Positions 42,931 through 51,084 of a DNA stretch of 64,000 bases are shown in pieces. This stretch comes from an uncultured Bacteroidia bacterium. GTDB taxonomy: Bacteria > Bacteroidota > Bacteroidia > Bacteroidales > UBA932. A program made the position numbers and the translations under genes. The DNA lies in the NCBI GenBank assembly GCA_902801885.1, contig CADCJX010000005.1:45504-109503 (forward strand), read 5' to 3'. The notes below the pieces were generated by a model. That model was not told the origin of the DNA. It saw only the letters and a list, made by a program, of their open reading frames with translations, and ran no database searches. The first letter of the stretch is position 1. Every line of letters begins with the position of its first letter.

Positions 42931-44976
42931 ATGCTCCTTTCCGCCCTACTCAGCCTCCTGCTGCTCTCCCCGGTCCCTGTGGTTCGGCAGGACCAGCCTG
43001 CCCCAGAGTGTCATCCTGAGCGAAGCGAAGGATCTGACACCCTGAAAGCCTCCCGCGTAAGCTCCACCGCCGGCTGCCTGATCGTCCCCCAGCGGATCGA
43101 ATCCCATGAGCTGCAGACGGTTTCGGGAATCTCCGAGGCCGTCAGGCGCTTTGCCGGGGTCCAACTCAGGGACTACGGTGGAATCGGAGGCCTGAAGACT
43201 GTCAATGTCAGGAGCCTTGGCAGCGAACACACAGGAGTGTTCATAGACGGCATCCAGGTAGACAACGCCCAGAACATGCAAGTGGACCTCGGCAGATTCG
43301 GTCTGGAAGATATCCGGAGCGTCAGCCTTTTTTCCGGCCAGAAAGTGTCTCCGCTCCAGAGCGCCAAGGAATATTCGTCAGCAAGCGCCCTCTACCTTGA
43401 GAGTGCAGAGCCGGTTTTCAAGGATGGATCAAGGAACAACAGTACCGTCAGCCTTGGAGCAGGATCCTTCGGAACCTGGAGTCCAAGGCTTTCATGGGAA
43501 CATCTTTTCAAGGATGGAGTGTCGTTCAGGATCGGTGGTGAGGCTGTGGCAACCGACGGGAAGTACAGGTTCCATGTGAGCGACTACCGGCTCTATCCGG
43601 ACGGGACCGTCGCCGGCTACGACACCACCATGACCAGAAGGAACGGCGACCTGCGCAGTGCAAGGCTTGACGCCCGGCTCTATTCATCACCCGATACCAG
43701 ATCCTCCTGGAATATACATGCCCATATGTATGATTCCGAGAGAGGCCTTCCAGGCCCCGTTTACAAGAAGGAGGGTGGCTATCCTCTCAGCGAAGACCGT
43801 CAGTCCGACCTGGATGCCTTCCTGCAAGGACGCTACAGCCTTCCCATCAGCAAGGTCTGGTCAATAGCCGCCAGGGCGAAGTTGGCTTTCAGCCATCTTG
43901 AATATGTTGACGTCCCGGAGTTCCGTCCGGACCTCTCCGCAGCCCATTTCAACTACCGGAACCATTCCGCCTATGTTTCGGCGGCCGCCATGGCAAGGCT
44001 GGGCAGCCATTTCAGGCTCAACCTTGCGCAGGACCTGCAGTACGACTATCTTGATGCGGATCTGATGGATTTCTCTTATCCGGGACGCCTGTCCTCGTGG
44101 AGCAGCGCTTCCGCATCGTACGGAGCAGGGACGTTTGAGGTCTCGGCCACGATGCTTTTCCTGGATGTGCATGACACCTTCCTTTCCGGCGGAGAAAGAA
44201 GCTCTGCAAGAAGGAATGTCCTAATGCCTTCCCTTGTGGCGCGGTGGAAGCCTTCAGGGAGGTTTTCCCTGGACGGTTTTGTCAAGAGGTCTTACAGGAT
44301 GCCTACCTTCAACGATCTTTACTACACCACGGTCGGCAGCAAGACCCTGGATCCCGAGGATGCTTTCCAGTCCGACTTGGGCGCCCGCTGGACAGTCCTT
44401 GCCGGTTCTGGACACTCCCTTCAGGTCAATGCGGATGTCTATAGGAATATCTTGAAAAACAAGATAATAGCTGTACCTACATCCAACCAGTTCCGTTGGT
44501 CGATGTACAACATCGGGAAAGTCGCCGTCCTAGGAGCTGACCTTGTTGCTGACTATTCATTCAGGACAGGAAAGCTTTTGATGGGAGGAACTGCCAGGTA
44601 CACTTACCAAAGTGCCAGGGATCAATCCGTTCCGACCCCTCCGGCAAACTCAGGATCAGTGGATAAGGGACAGATCCCGTACATTCCGCTGCACAGCGGA
44701 TCGGCCAACCTTTTCGGGGAAGCCGATGGCTGGCGGATGGACGTAACCCTATTCATGACAGGGGAAAGATTCACTACTTCAGCCAACCTTCCAGCCTACA
44801 GGATCGCTCCATGGCAAACCCTTGATGCAACAATCTCCAAGTCGCTTTCCATCGGCGGTCGCGACCTTTCTTTCAAGCTTAGTTTGCGCAACCTCCTTGA
44901 CGAACAGTACGAGATCGTCGATAATTATCCCATGCCTGGTTTCAACTTCCTTCTGAAAGTCGAAGCTACTTTGTAG
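42931..44976 (+). CDS. TonB-dependent receptor, vitamin/cofactor type, with in-frame repeat
   Basis: This 681-residue receptor shows a plug domain with RRFAGVQLRDYGGIGGLKTVNVRSLGSEHTGVFIDGIQVDN and a barrel ending FNFLLKVEATL. It is BtuB/OMR-like in size and lacks the SusC regulatory domain. The N-terminus is a signal peptide followed by PVPVVRQDQPAPECHPERSEG at residues 15-35, encoded by a repeat element that sits right at the expected cleavage site. Together with PnuC downstream and the propeller lipoprotein upstream it forms a likely uptake system for a B-vitamin or nucleoside; no riboswitch is visible. Confidence 0.85.
   Translation: MLLSALLSLLLLSPVPVVRQDQPAPECHPERSEGSDTLKASRVSSTAGCLIVPQRIESHELQTVSGISEAVRRFAGVQLRDYGGIGGLKTVNVRSLGSEHTGVFIDGIQVDNAQNMQVDLGRFGLEDIRSVSLFSGQKVSPLQSAKEYSSASALYLESAEPVFKDGSRNNSTVSLGAGSFGTWSPRLSWEHLFKDGVSFRIGGEAVATDGKYRFHVSDYRLYPDGTVAGYDTTMTRRNGDLRSARLDARLYSSPDTRSSWNIHAHMYDSERGLPGPVYKKEGGYPLSEDRQSDLDAFLQGRYSLPISKVWSIAARAKLAFSHLEYVDVPEFRPDLSAAHFNYRNHSAYVSAAAMARLGSHFRLNLAQDLQYDYLDADLMDFSYPGRLSSWSSASASYGAGTFEVSATMLFLDVHDTFLSGGERSSARRNVLMPSLVARWKPSGRFSLDGFVKRSYRMPTFNDLYYTTVGSKTLDPEDAFQSDLGARWTVLAGSGHSLQVNADVYRNILKNKIIAVPTSNQFRWSMYNIGKVAVLGADLVADYSFRTGKLLMGGTARYTYQSARDQSVPTPPANSGSVDKGQIPYIPLHSGSANLFGEADGWRMDVTLFMTGERFTTSANLPAYRIAPWQTLDATISKSLSIGGRDLSFKLSLRNLLDEQYEIVDNYPMPGFNFLLKVEATL
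42969..43035 (+). repeat. In-frame palindromic repeat, TonB receptor copy
   Basis: The left end at 42969-42996 is nearly identical to 37695-37722. The right end, 43010-43035 (GTCATCCTGAGCGAAGC...), is a diverged form of the intergenic repeat at 10946-10970. It adds about 20 residues to the N-terminus of the receptor. Confidence 0.7.
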
Positions 44977-44985
44977 CTTTTTTAT

Positions 44986-44993
44986 TAAATTTG
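44986..44993 (+). promoter_or_regulatory. Predicted -7 box of pnuC
   Basis: TAAATTTG matches TAnnTTTG and leaves an 18-base leader before ATG 45012. An in-frame TTG at 44991 is inside this box and is not used as start. Confidence 0.5.
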
Positions 44994-45011
44994 TATGAAC
45001 TGACTAGAAGG

Positions 45012-45584
45012 ATGGATATTGTACAGATTATAGAGATCGTGGCCCTTGTCATGGGGATCCCTTACATGATCTTCGAGGTACTCCAGAAGAACACCATGTG
45101 GTACTTCGGTTTTTTCACCAGTACCGCCTGCGCCATACAGTTTTTCCTTGAGAGCAACTGGGCCAACATGGGCTTGAACATCTACTATGTAGGGATGGCT
45201 TTCTGGGGCCTTTACAAATGGAAAAAGGACAGCCAGGCCGTTGAGGCGGATGTCCATCTGAACCGTCTGTCCCCAAAGATGGCCATCATAAGCGCAAGCC
45301 TGTTCATTGTAGGGACCGGACTTCTTGTCTGGCTGCTTACTGTCCTGAATGACAGCAATCCTTGGCTGGATGCCATTTCGACCATCCTATGCGTTATCGG
45401 CATGCTCTGGCTTGCCGATTCGATCCCTTACCATTGGATCCTTTGGATTATCGGTGACACGATCCTTGTCGTGATGTGCTTCCTTGCAGGGAAGTATTGG
45501 ATGACAGCCCTCTATGTGGCCTATGTCATTGCATCTTGCTACGGTTTCTTCCATTGGCGCAAAAGGGGAGAATATGTGTCTTGA
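45012..45584 (+). CDS. pnuC: PnuC-family vitamin transporter
   Basis: This protein of about 190 residues has seven or so membrane segments. It resembles the PnuC family, which moves nicotinamide riboside or, in related PnuT proteins, thiamine by facilitated diffusion followed by metabolic trapping. The aromatic-rich motifs LESNWANMGLNIYYVGMAFWGLYKW and the end SCYGFFHWRKRG are typical. The TonB receptor upstream could deliver the same substrate across the outer membrane. No trapping kinase gene lies next to it. Confidence 0.82.
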   Translation: MDIVQIIEIVALVMGIPYMIFEVLQKNTMWYFGFFTSTACAIQFFLESNWANMGLNIYYVGMAFWGLYKWKKDSQAVEADVHLNRLSPKMAIISASLFIVGTGLLVWLLTVLNDSNPWLDAISTILCVIGMLWLADSIPYHWILWIIGDTILVVMCFLAGKYWMTALYVAYVIASCYGFFHWRKRGEYVS

Positions 45585-45613
45585 GTTTGGAATTAATTAA
45601 ATATTAAGGCATT

Positions 45614-47773
45614 ATGAGAGTCGGTCTAAACGTTTTCATTTCTACCCTGGCACTGTTTTTCGCCTTTTCCGCGGTTGCCCAGGACGCCCCTTATCTCAAC
45701 AAAAACCTTAGTCCAGAGCAAAGGGCGGAGGACCTTGTCAGCAGGCTGACCCTGACGGAGAAGGCTTCCTTGATGGACTATAATTCCGCCGCGATTCCAC
45801 GTCTCGGAATCCCCGCCTACAACTGGTGGAACGAGGCGCTCCATGGAGTGGCCCGCAACGGCTACGCCACCATGTACCCTATGCCCATAGGAATGGCTTC
45901 CTCTTTCGATCCTCAGCTCATAGAAGAGGTGTTCACCTCCGTAAGTGATGAGGCCAGGGTCAAGTACCGGCTCGCCCGTACTATCGAGACCCGCGATAAC
46001 ATGCAGTACGCAGGCCTGACTTTCTGGACCCCTAACATCAACATATTCAGGGATCCTCGTTGGGGAAGGGGAATGGAGACCTATGGTGAGGACCCGTACC
46101 TTACCGGCGTACTCGGATCAGCCGTCGTCAGGGGACTTCAGGGTGATTTCTCGGACGGCCATCTCAAGGCTCAGGCATGCGCAAAGCATTTCGCCGTACA
46201 TTCAGGGCCCGAATCCTTGAGGCACACCTTTGACGCCAATGTCTCAGAGAGGGATCTTTGGGAGACATATCTCGCTGCTTTCAAGGACCTTGTCACCAAG
46301 GCCCAGGTACAGGAAGTCATGTTCGCCTACAACCGTTTCGAGGGTTATCCTTGCGGTGCCTCAAAGAGGCTCCTTCAAGACATCCTGAGAGACGAATGGG
46401 GTTATAAAGGCTTGATAGTAAGCGATTGCTGGGCAGTCTCGGATTTCGTTGGCGAGAAGTACCACAATTGGGCTAAGACCCGTGAGGAGGCTATCGCCGC
46501 AGCTGTTTTGGCAGGTATGGACGTAGAGTGCGGCAACATGACTAAACTGCTTCCCGCAGCTGTCTCTCAGGGTTATCTTACAGAAGCGGACATCGACTCA
46601 CATGTGAAGAGACTCCTGGCCATCCGTTTCGCCCTTGGCGAGATGGACTTCGACTCTCCTTGGGACAATATTCCTGAATCAGTACTTTGCTCCGAAGAGC
46701 ACAGGCTTCAGTCGCTGGACATAGCCCGCAAGAGCCTTGTCTTGCTGAAGAATGACGGTATCCTACCTCTCGCAAAAGACGCCAGGATAGCCCTTGTCGG
46801 TCCCAATGCCGCCGACTCAGTAATGATGTGGGGCAATTACGAGGGAGTCCCCAAGCGTACCGTGACCCTTTACGATGCTCTTAAAGCCAGGATCCCTGAC
46901 TTGAAATATGTCAAAGGCTGCCCTCATGCCGCAGAGCTGGAGAAGGAACCTACTGATATAAATGCAGTAGTCGCAGCCCTTGACGGCTACGAGACTGTCA
47001 TATTCGCAGGCGGCATCACACCTCGTCTCGAGGGAGAACAGATGGATGATGTCGACATTCCTGGCTTCTTCGGAGGCGACCGTACATCAATCGAACTTCC
47101 GGCCGTCCAGAAGAAGCTTGTCGCTGCACTCGTGGAAGCTGGCAAGAAAGTGATATTCGTGAACTTCTCAGGAAGCGCCATCGCCCTTAAGGACGAGGAC
47201 AGGATCTGTTCCGCAATTGTCCAGGCCTGGTATCCCGGCCAGGAAGGCGGAACCGCCGTGGCTGATCTGCTTTATGGTGAGTTCAATCCTTCCGGCAAGC
47301 TTCCATTGACTTTCTACGCGGATGATTCCCAGCTCAAGGATTTCAAGGATTATGACATGGAAGGCAGGACTTACCGCTATTTCAGGGGCAAGCCTCAGTA
47401 CGCTTTCGGACATGGTCTCAGTTACACGACTTTCAAGTACCGCAGGCCGAAAGTCAGGACTCTTGAGGATGGCTCAAAGGCTGTTGTTGTCAAAGTCAAG
47501 AACAAGGGCAAGAGAGACGGAGATGAAATCGTACAGCTCTACATCAGCAAGCCTGACGACGCCGAAGGTCCAGTCAGGGTCCTGAGAGGGATGCAGAGGG
47601 TTTCTATCAAGGCTCGCCAGACCGTTACCGTCACCATCCCCCTGGATGAGGAGACCTTCAACTGGTGGAATCCTGAGACGGGAAGGATGCAACCCTGTCC
47701 GGGCAATTATGTGCTGGCAGTGGGACGTTCCTCCGTCGACAAAGATTTGAGAAAGATAAAGTATACTTATTAA
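45614..47773 (+). CDS. Glycoside hydrolase family 3 protein
   Basis: This 719-residue secreted protein (signal ends SAVAQ) has a GH3 TIM barrel, an alpha/beta domain and a C-terminal fibronectin-like domain. The nucleophile is Asp271 in GLIVSDCWAV, and the motifs RDPRWGRGMETYGEDP and KHFAVHSGPE are those of beta-glucosidase/xylosidase GH3s. The NagZ-specific KH(F/I)PGHG motif is absent, so it is not a typical N-acetylglucosaminidase despite lying upstream of a MurNAc locus. The linkage to SusC/SusD suggests it acts on the same glycan. Confidence 0.9.
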   Translation: MRVGLNVFISTLALFFAFSAVAQDAPYLNKNLSPEQRAEDLVSRLTLTEKASLMDYNSAAIPRLGIPAYNWWNEALHGVARNGYATMYPMPIGMASSFDPQLIEEVFTSVSDEARVKYRLARTIETRDNMQYAGLTFWTPNINIFRDPRWGRGMETYGEDPYLTGVLGSAVVRGLQGDFSDGHLKAQACAKHFAVHSGPESLRHTFDANVSERDLWETYLAAFKDLVTKAQVQEVMFAYNRFEGYPCGASKRLLQDILRDEWGYKGLIVSDCWAVSDFVGEKYHNWAKTREEAIAAAVLAGMDVECGNMTKLLPAAVSQGYLTEADIDSHVKRLLAIRFALGEMDFDSPWDNIPESVLCSEEHRLQSLDIARKSLVLLKNDGILPLAKDARIALVGPNAADSVMMWGNYEGVPKRTVTLYDALKARIPDLKYVKGCPHAAELEKEPTDINAVVAALDGYETVIFAGGITPRLEGEQMDDVDIPGFFGGDRTSIELPAVQKKLVAALVEAGKKVIFVNFSGSAIALKDEDRICSAIVQAWYPGQEGGTAVADLLYGEFNPSGKLPLTFYADDSQLKDFKDYDMEGRTYRYFRGKPQYAFGHGLSYTTFKYRRPKVRTLEDGSKAVVVKVKNKGKRDGDEIVQLYISKPDDAEGPVRVLRGMQRVSIKARQTVTVTIPLDEETFNWWNPETGRMQPCPGNYVLAVGRSSVDKDLRKIKYTY

Positions 47774-47791
47774 CTATCACATATAACAAAA

Positions 47792-47829
47792 TTGCCCCTT
47801 GCTATATGGTGAGTATTGTTTTGGGGCAA
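47792..47829 (+). other. Long-loop hairpin in the leader of SusC pair 2
   Basis: TTGCCCC at 47792-47798 pairs with GGGGCAA at 47823-47829 around a 24-base loop, just 21 bases before the SusC start. It could be a leader structure controlling the SusCD operon, or a weak terminator of the GH3 gene. Confidence 0.35.
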
Positions 47830-47850
47830 CCAACTAAAAACAAATTAATT

Positions 47851-50800
47851 ATGATTAAAACCTTGAGTAGAGGCAGGCATTTCAGCTTGTTATCCAGGCT
47901 TTTGGCTGTCTGTCTTATGGTTCTGATCGTATCGCCGTCGATGTTTGCACAGAACAAGGTGCAAGTGTCAGGAACCGTTACGGACGCCAATAACAATCCC
48001 TTGATTGGAATAGGTGTCCAGGAACAGGGCACCACCAACGGTACGATCACTGATGATGCCGGAAAGTATTCGCTTACCGTAAACCAGGGAGCGACCCTTG
48101 TTTTCTCGAGCATCGGCTTCACGACCCAGACTGTTCCCGTGGGGAACCGTGGCATCGTCAATGTCTCTATGGCAGAGGATGTGGAGATGCTTGAAGGTAC
48201 CGTCGTCGTTGGTTACGGTACCCAGAAGAAGGTCAACCTGACCGGTGCTGTAGAGCAGGTTGGAGAAGAGGTTTTTGAGAACCGTTCAGTATCGAACCTT
48301 GCCCAGGCCCTCGAAGGCGCGGTCCCCAACCTCAACATCACACTTTCCGATGGTAAGCCCAACCGTTCGGCCAGTTTCAATGTCCGTGGTACTACCTCGA
48401 TCGGACAGGGCGGTAGCGCTCTGGTCCTGATCGACGGTGTCGAGGGTGACCCTTCATTGTTGAACCCTAATGACATCGAGTCCGTTTCAGTCCTTAAGGA
48501 CGCCGCTTCAGCTTCCATCTACGGAGCCCGCGGTACCTTCGGTGTGGTGCTCATCACAACCAAGGCGGCCGAGAAAGGGCGGACCCGTGTCAACTACACC
48601 ACCAACCTATCTCTCCGTGCTCCGACAGTCACTCCTGACAACGTCACCGACGGTGTCACCTGGGCTGAAATGTTCCGCGAAGTCTACTACAACCGCCTGT
48701 TCACCCTTCCTGCAAAAATCAATGCTCAGCAGGCTTATTCTGATGCATGGCTTGATGAATTCCGCGCACGCAAGGCTGCCGGTAACACCCAGAACTATGA
48801 AGTCGTCGACGGCCGCTATGTCTACTACGGCAACGAAGACTACTATGATCTCCTCTACAAGGACCAGAGTTTTGCCCAGGACCATAACGTAACTATCCAG
48901 GGAGGTACTGACAAGGCTGATTTCTATCTCTCGGGACGTTACTACAAGTTCGACGGTCTGTACAATTACAACCCGGACACCTATAAGTCCTACAACATCC
49001 GCGCAAAGGGCTCCCTGCAGGCTACCAAGTGGTTGAAGGTCAGCAATAACTTCGAGTACAACCAGGCCTTCTACCATCAGCCCTACGTGAACTCCGGTTC
49101 CATCATGATCAACCGTTACATCGAGGTTTGCGGCTGGCCGACCATGCCTGCTTTCAACCCTGACGGAACCTCTACCTACTGCGCTGCTTACGACGTGGGT
49201 GCTTTCGAGCAGGGCCTGAATTACAAGGACAACAACGACCGTCTGCTCAAGAACACCGTTGCGGCCCGTGCCTCATTCTTTGGCGACAAACTTCACATCA
49301 ATGCTGACTACACTTTCCGCTACGGAGATGACAGTTACCTGATGAAGAGGATGCCTATCGTCTACTATCTCGGACCTGATGTTCAGGCAGCCTTGGGAGC
49401 TACCACCAATTCCCTTACCAACTGGCATTCCACTAGGCTTTACACCGCCACCAACATCTACGCCGACTACACGCATTCATTCGCCAATGCCCATAACATC
49501 AAGTTGATGGCTGGTTACAACTACGAGACCCAGAGCTATGATGCCCTGAATGTTTCCCGTAACGGTACCATCATCCCTTCGGCTGAGAACATCAACCTTT
49601 CCCTTGGTGAAGACATCACCACCAGCGGCTCCGCCAACAGGTGGAGGATCGCCGGTCTGTTCTACAGGGTCAACTATGACTTCAAGAACCGCTATCTCCT
49701 CGAACTTGACGGCCGCTATGACGGATCTTCCAAGTTTCCGGACAATCAGCAGTGGGCATTCTTCCCTTCAGTCTCCGCCGGTTGGAGAATCTCTGAAGAG
49801 CCTTTCTGGAACATTGATCCCAAGTACGTCAGCAACGTCAAGGTCCGTGCTTCCTACGGATCCCTGGGTAATGGTAATGTCAGCCCTTACAGCTACCTCG
49901 AGCTGCTCTCCCCGAGCACTTCCAGCAAGGTGCTGAACGGCATACAGAACAAGTACGTCAGCAATCCGGCCGTCAAGCCTGAAGGTTTGACATGGGAAAC
50001 CGCTACCACAGTGGACGGAGGTCTGGACTTCCAGCTCCTGAACGGAAGGTTCAACTTCAGCGGCGACTACTATGTCCGCAAGACCACTGACATGTACACC
50101 GTGGGTATGACCCTCCCTGAAGTCTTCGGTGCTACTTCCCCGAAGGGTAACTATGCCGACATGACCACCCGCGGTTGGGAAATCTCCGTGGAATGGAAGG
50201 ACCAGTTCGAACTCGGTGGAAGTCCTTTCCGTTATGGAATCAAGGCTTCGATGCATGACTATACTTCCGTAATCGACAAGTACAACAACCAGACAGGCCT
50301 TCTTTCCGACTACTACGCCGGAATGACCATAGGTGAACTCTGGGGCTTCAAGTCTGATGGACTCTTCCAGAGCGAAGCTGAGCTGGAAGGCTATGTCAAC
50401 ACCCTTGTTACCGCATCAGCAGACGGTAAGTGGAGGGTCGGTGATGTCCGTTATGTGGATCTCAACGGAAACGGAAGGATTGACTACGGAAAGAACACCG
50501 TCGATGACCATGGTGACAAGATCATCATCGGTAACACCGCTCCTCACTACCAGTACAGTTTCACCCTCAGCGGTGACTGGAGAGGTATCTTCGTGAACGC
50601 CTTCTTCCAGGGCGTCGGCAAGCAGGATTGGTATCCTGGCCAGGAGGCCGTGTTCTGGGGCCAGTACAACAGGCCTTACAACAACATCCCCAAGTGGCAT
50701 CTCGGTAACTACTGGACTCCTGACAATCCGGATGCTTATCTGCCTCGCTACTGTACCTACAACGGAACAGTCGGCCGCAGCAACTATCCTAACAGCCGCT

Positions 50801-51081
50801 ATGTCCAGAACATTGCTTACATCCGTCTGAAGAGCATGCAGGTAGGTTACAACCTTCCCAGCAGGATCGTTTCCAAGATGGGTCTGAGCGACCTCAAACT
50901 CTACCTCTCCGGTGAGAATCTCTGGAGCTGGTCTCCTCTGTACAGGATCACCAAGAGGCACCAGGATGTCTACACCGCCAGCCGCGGTACTGACGCCGAC
51001 TTGAGTTCCAGCAACTATGGCGACGGTAACTCCTATCCGCTCCTGCGTACTGTTACCTTCGGAGTATCCCTTACTTTCTAA
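47851..51081 (+). CDS. SusC-type TonB-dependent transporter (pair 2)
   Basis: This 1076-residue protein (start ATG 47851, MIKTLSRGRHF) has a signal ending SMFAQ, the regulatory-like domain (VSGTVTDANNNPLIGIGV), the plug signature GTVVVGYGTQKKVNLTGAV, and a barrel ending in FGVSLTF. It pairs with the SusD three bases downstream. Its neighbours (NamZ, symporter, kinase, MurQ) point to muropeptide- or MurNAc-containing substrates, which would be an unusual cargo for this family; that is inference. Confidence 0.93.
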   Translation: MIKTLSRGRHFSLLSRLLAVCLMVLIVSPSMFAQNKVQVSGTVTDANNNPLIGIGVQEQGTTNGTITDDAGKYSLTVNQGATLVFSSIGFTTQTVPVGNRGIVNVSMAEDVEMLEGTVVVGYGTQKKVNLTGAVEQVGEEVFENRSVSNLAQALEGAVPNLNITLSDGKPNRSASFNVRGTTSIGQGGSALVLIDGVEGDPSLLNPNDIESVSVLKDAASASIYGARGTFGVVLITTKAAEKGRTRVNYTTNLSLRAPTVTPDNVTDGVTWAEMFREVYYNRLFTLPAKINAQQAYSDAWLDEFRARKAAGNTQNYEVVDGRYVYYGNEDYYDLLYKDQSFAQDHNVTIQGGTDKADFYLSGRYYKFDGLYNYNPDTYKSYNIRAKGSLQATKWLKVSNNFEYNQAFYHQPYVNSGSIMINRYIEVCGWPTMPAFNPDGTSTYCAAYDVGAFEQGLNYKDNNDRLLKNTVAARASFFGDKLHINADYTFRYGDDSYLMKRMPIVYYLGPDVQAALGATTNSLTNWHSTRLYTATNIYADYTHSFANAHNIKLMAGYNYETQSYDALNVSRNGTIIPSAENINLSLGEDITTSGSANRWRIAGLFYRVNYDFKNRYLLELDGRYDGSSKFPDNQQWAFFPSVSAGWRISEEPFWNIDPKYVSNVKVRASYGSLGNGNVSPYSYLELLSPSTSSKVLNGIQNKYVSNPAVKPEGLTWETATTVDGGLDFQLLNGRFNFSGDYYVRKTTDMYTVGMTLPEVFGATSPKGNYADMTTRGWEISVEWKDQFELGGSPFRYGIKASMHDYTSVIDKYNNQTGLLSDYYAGMTIGELWGFKSDGLFQSEAELEGYVNTLVTASADGKWRVGDVRYVDLNGNGRIDYGKNTVDDHGDKIIIGNTAPHYQYSFTLSGDWRGIFVNAFFQGVGKQDWYPGQEAVFWGQYNRPYNNIPKWHLGNYWTPDNPDAYLPRYCTYNGTVGRSNYPNSRYVQNIAYIRLKSMQVGYNLPSRIVSKMGLSDLKLYLSGENLWSWSPLYRITKRHQDVYTASRGTDADLSSSNYGDGNSYPLLRTVTFGVSLTF

Positions 51082-51084
51082 ATT

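Noticed and set aside
45614-47773. GH3 as NagZ of the MurNAc pathway
   Set aside because: The NagZ signature is missing; the protein has the beta-glucosidase/xylosidase layout with a fibronectin-like C-terminal domain.
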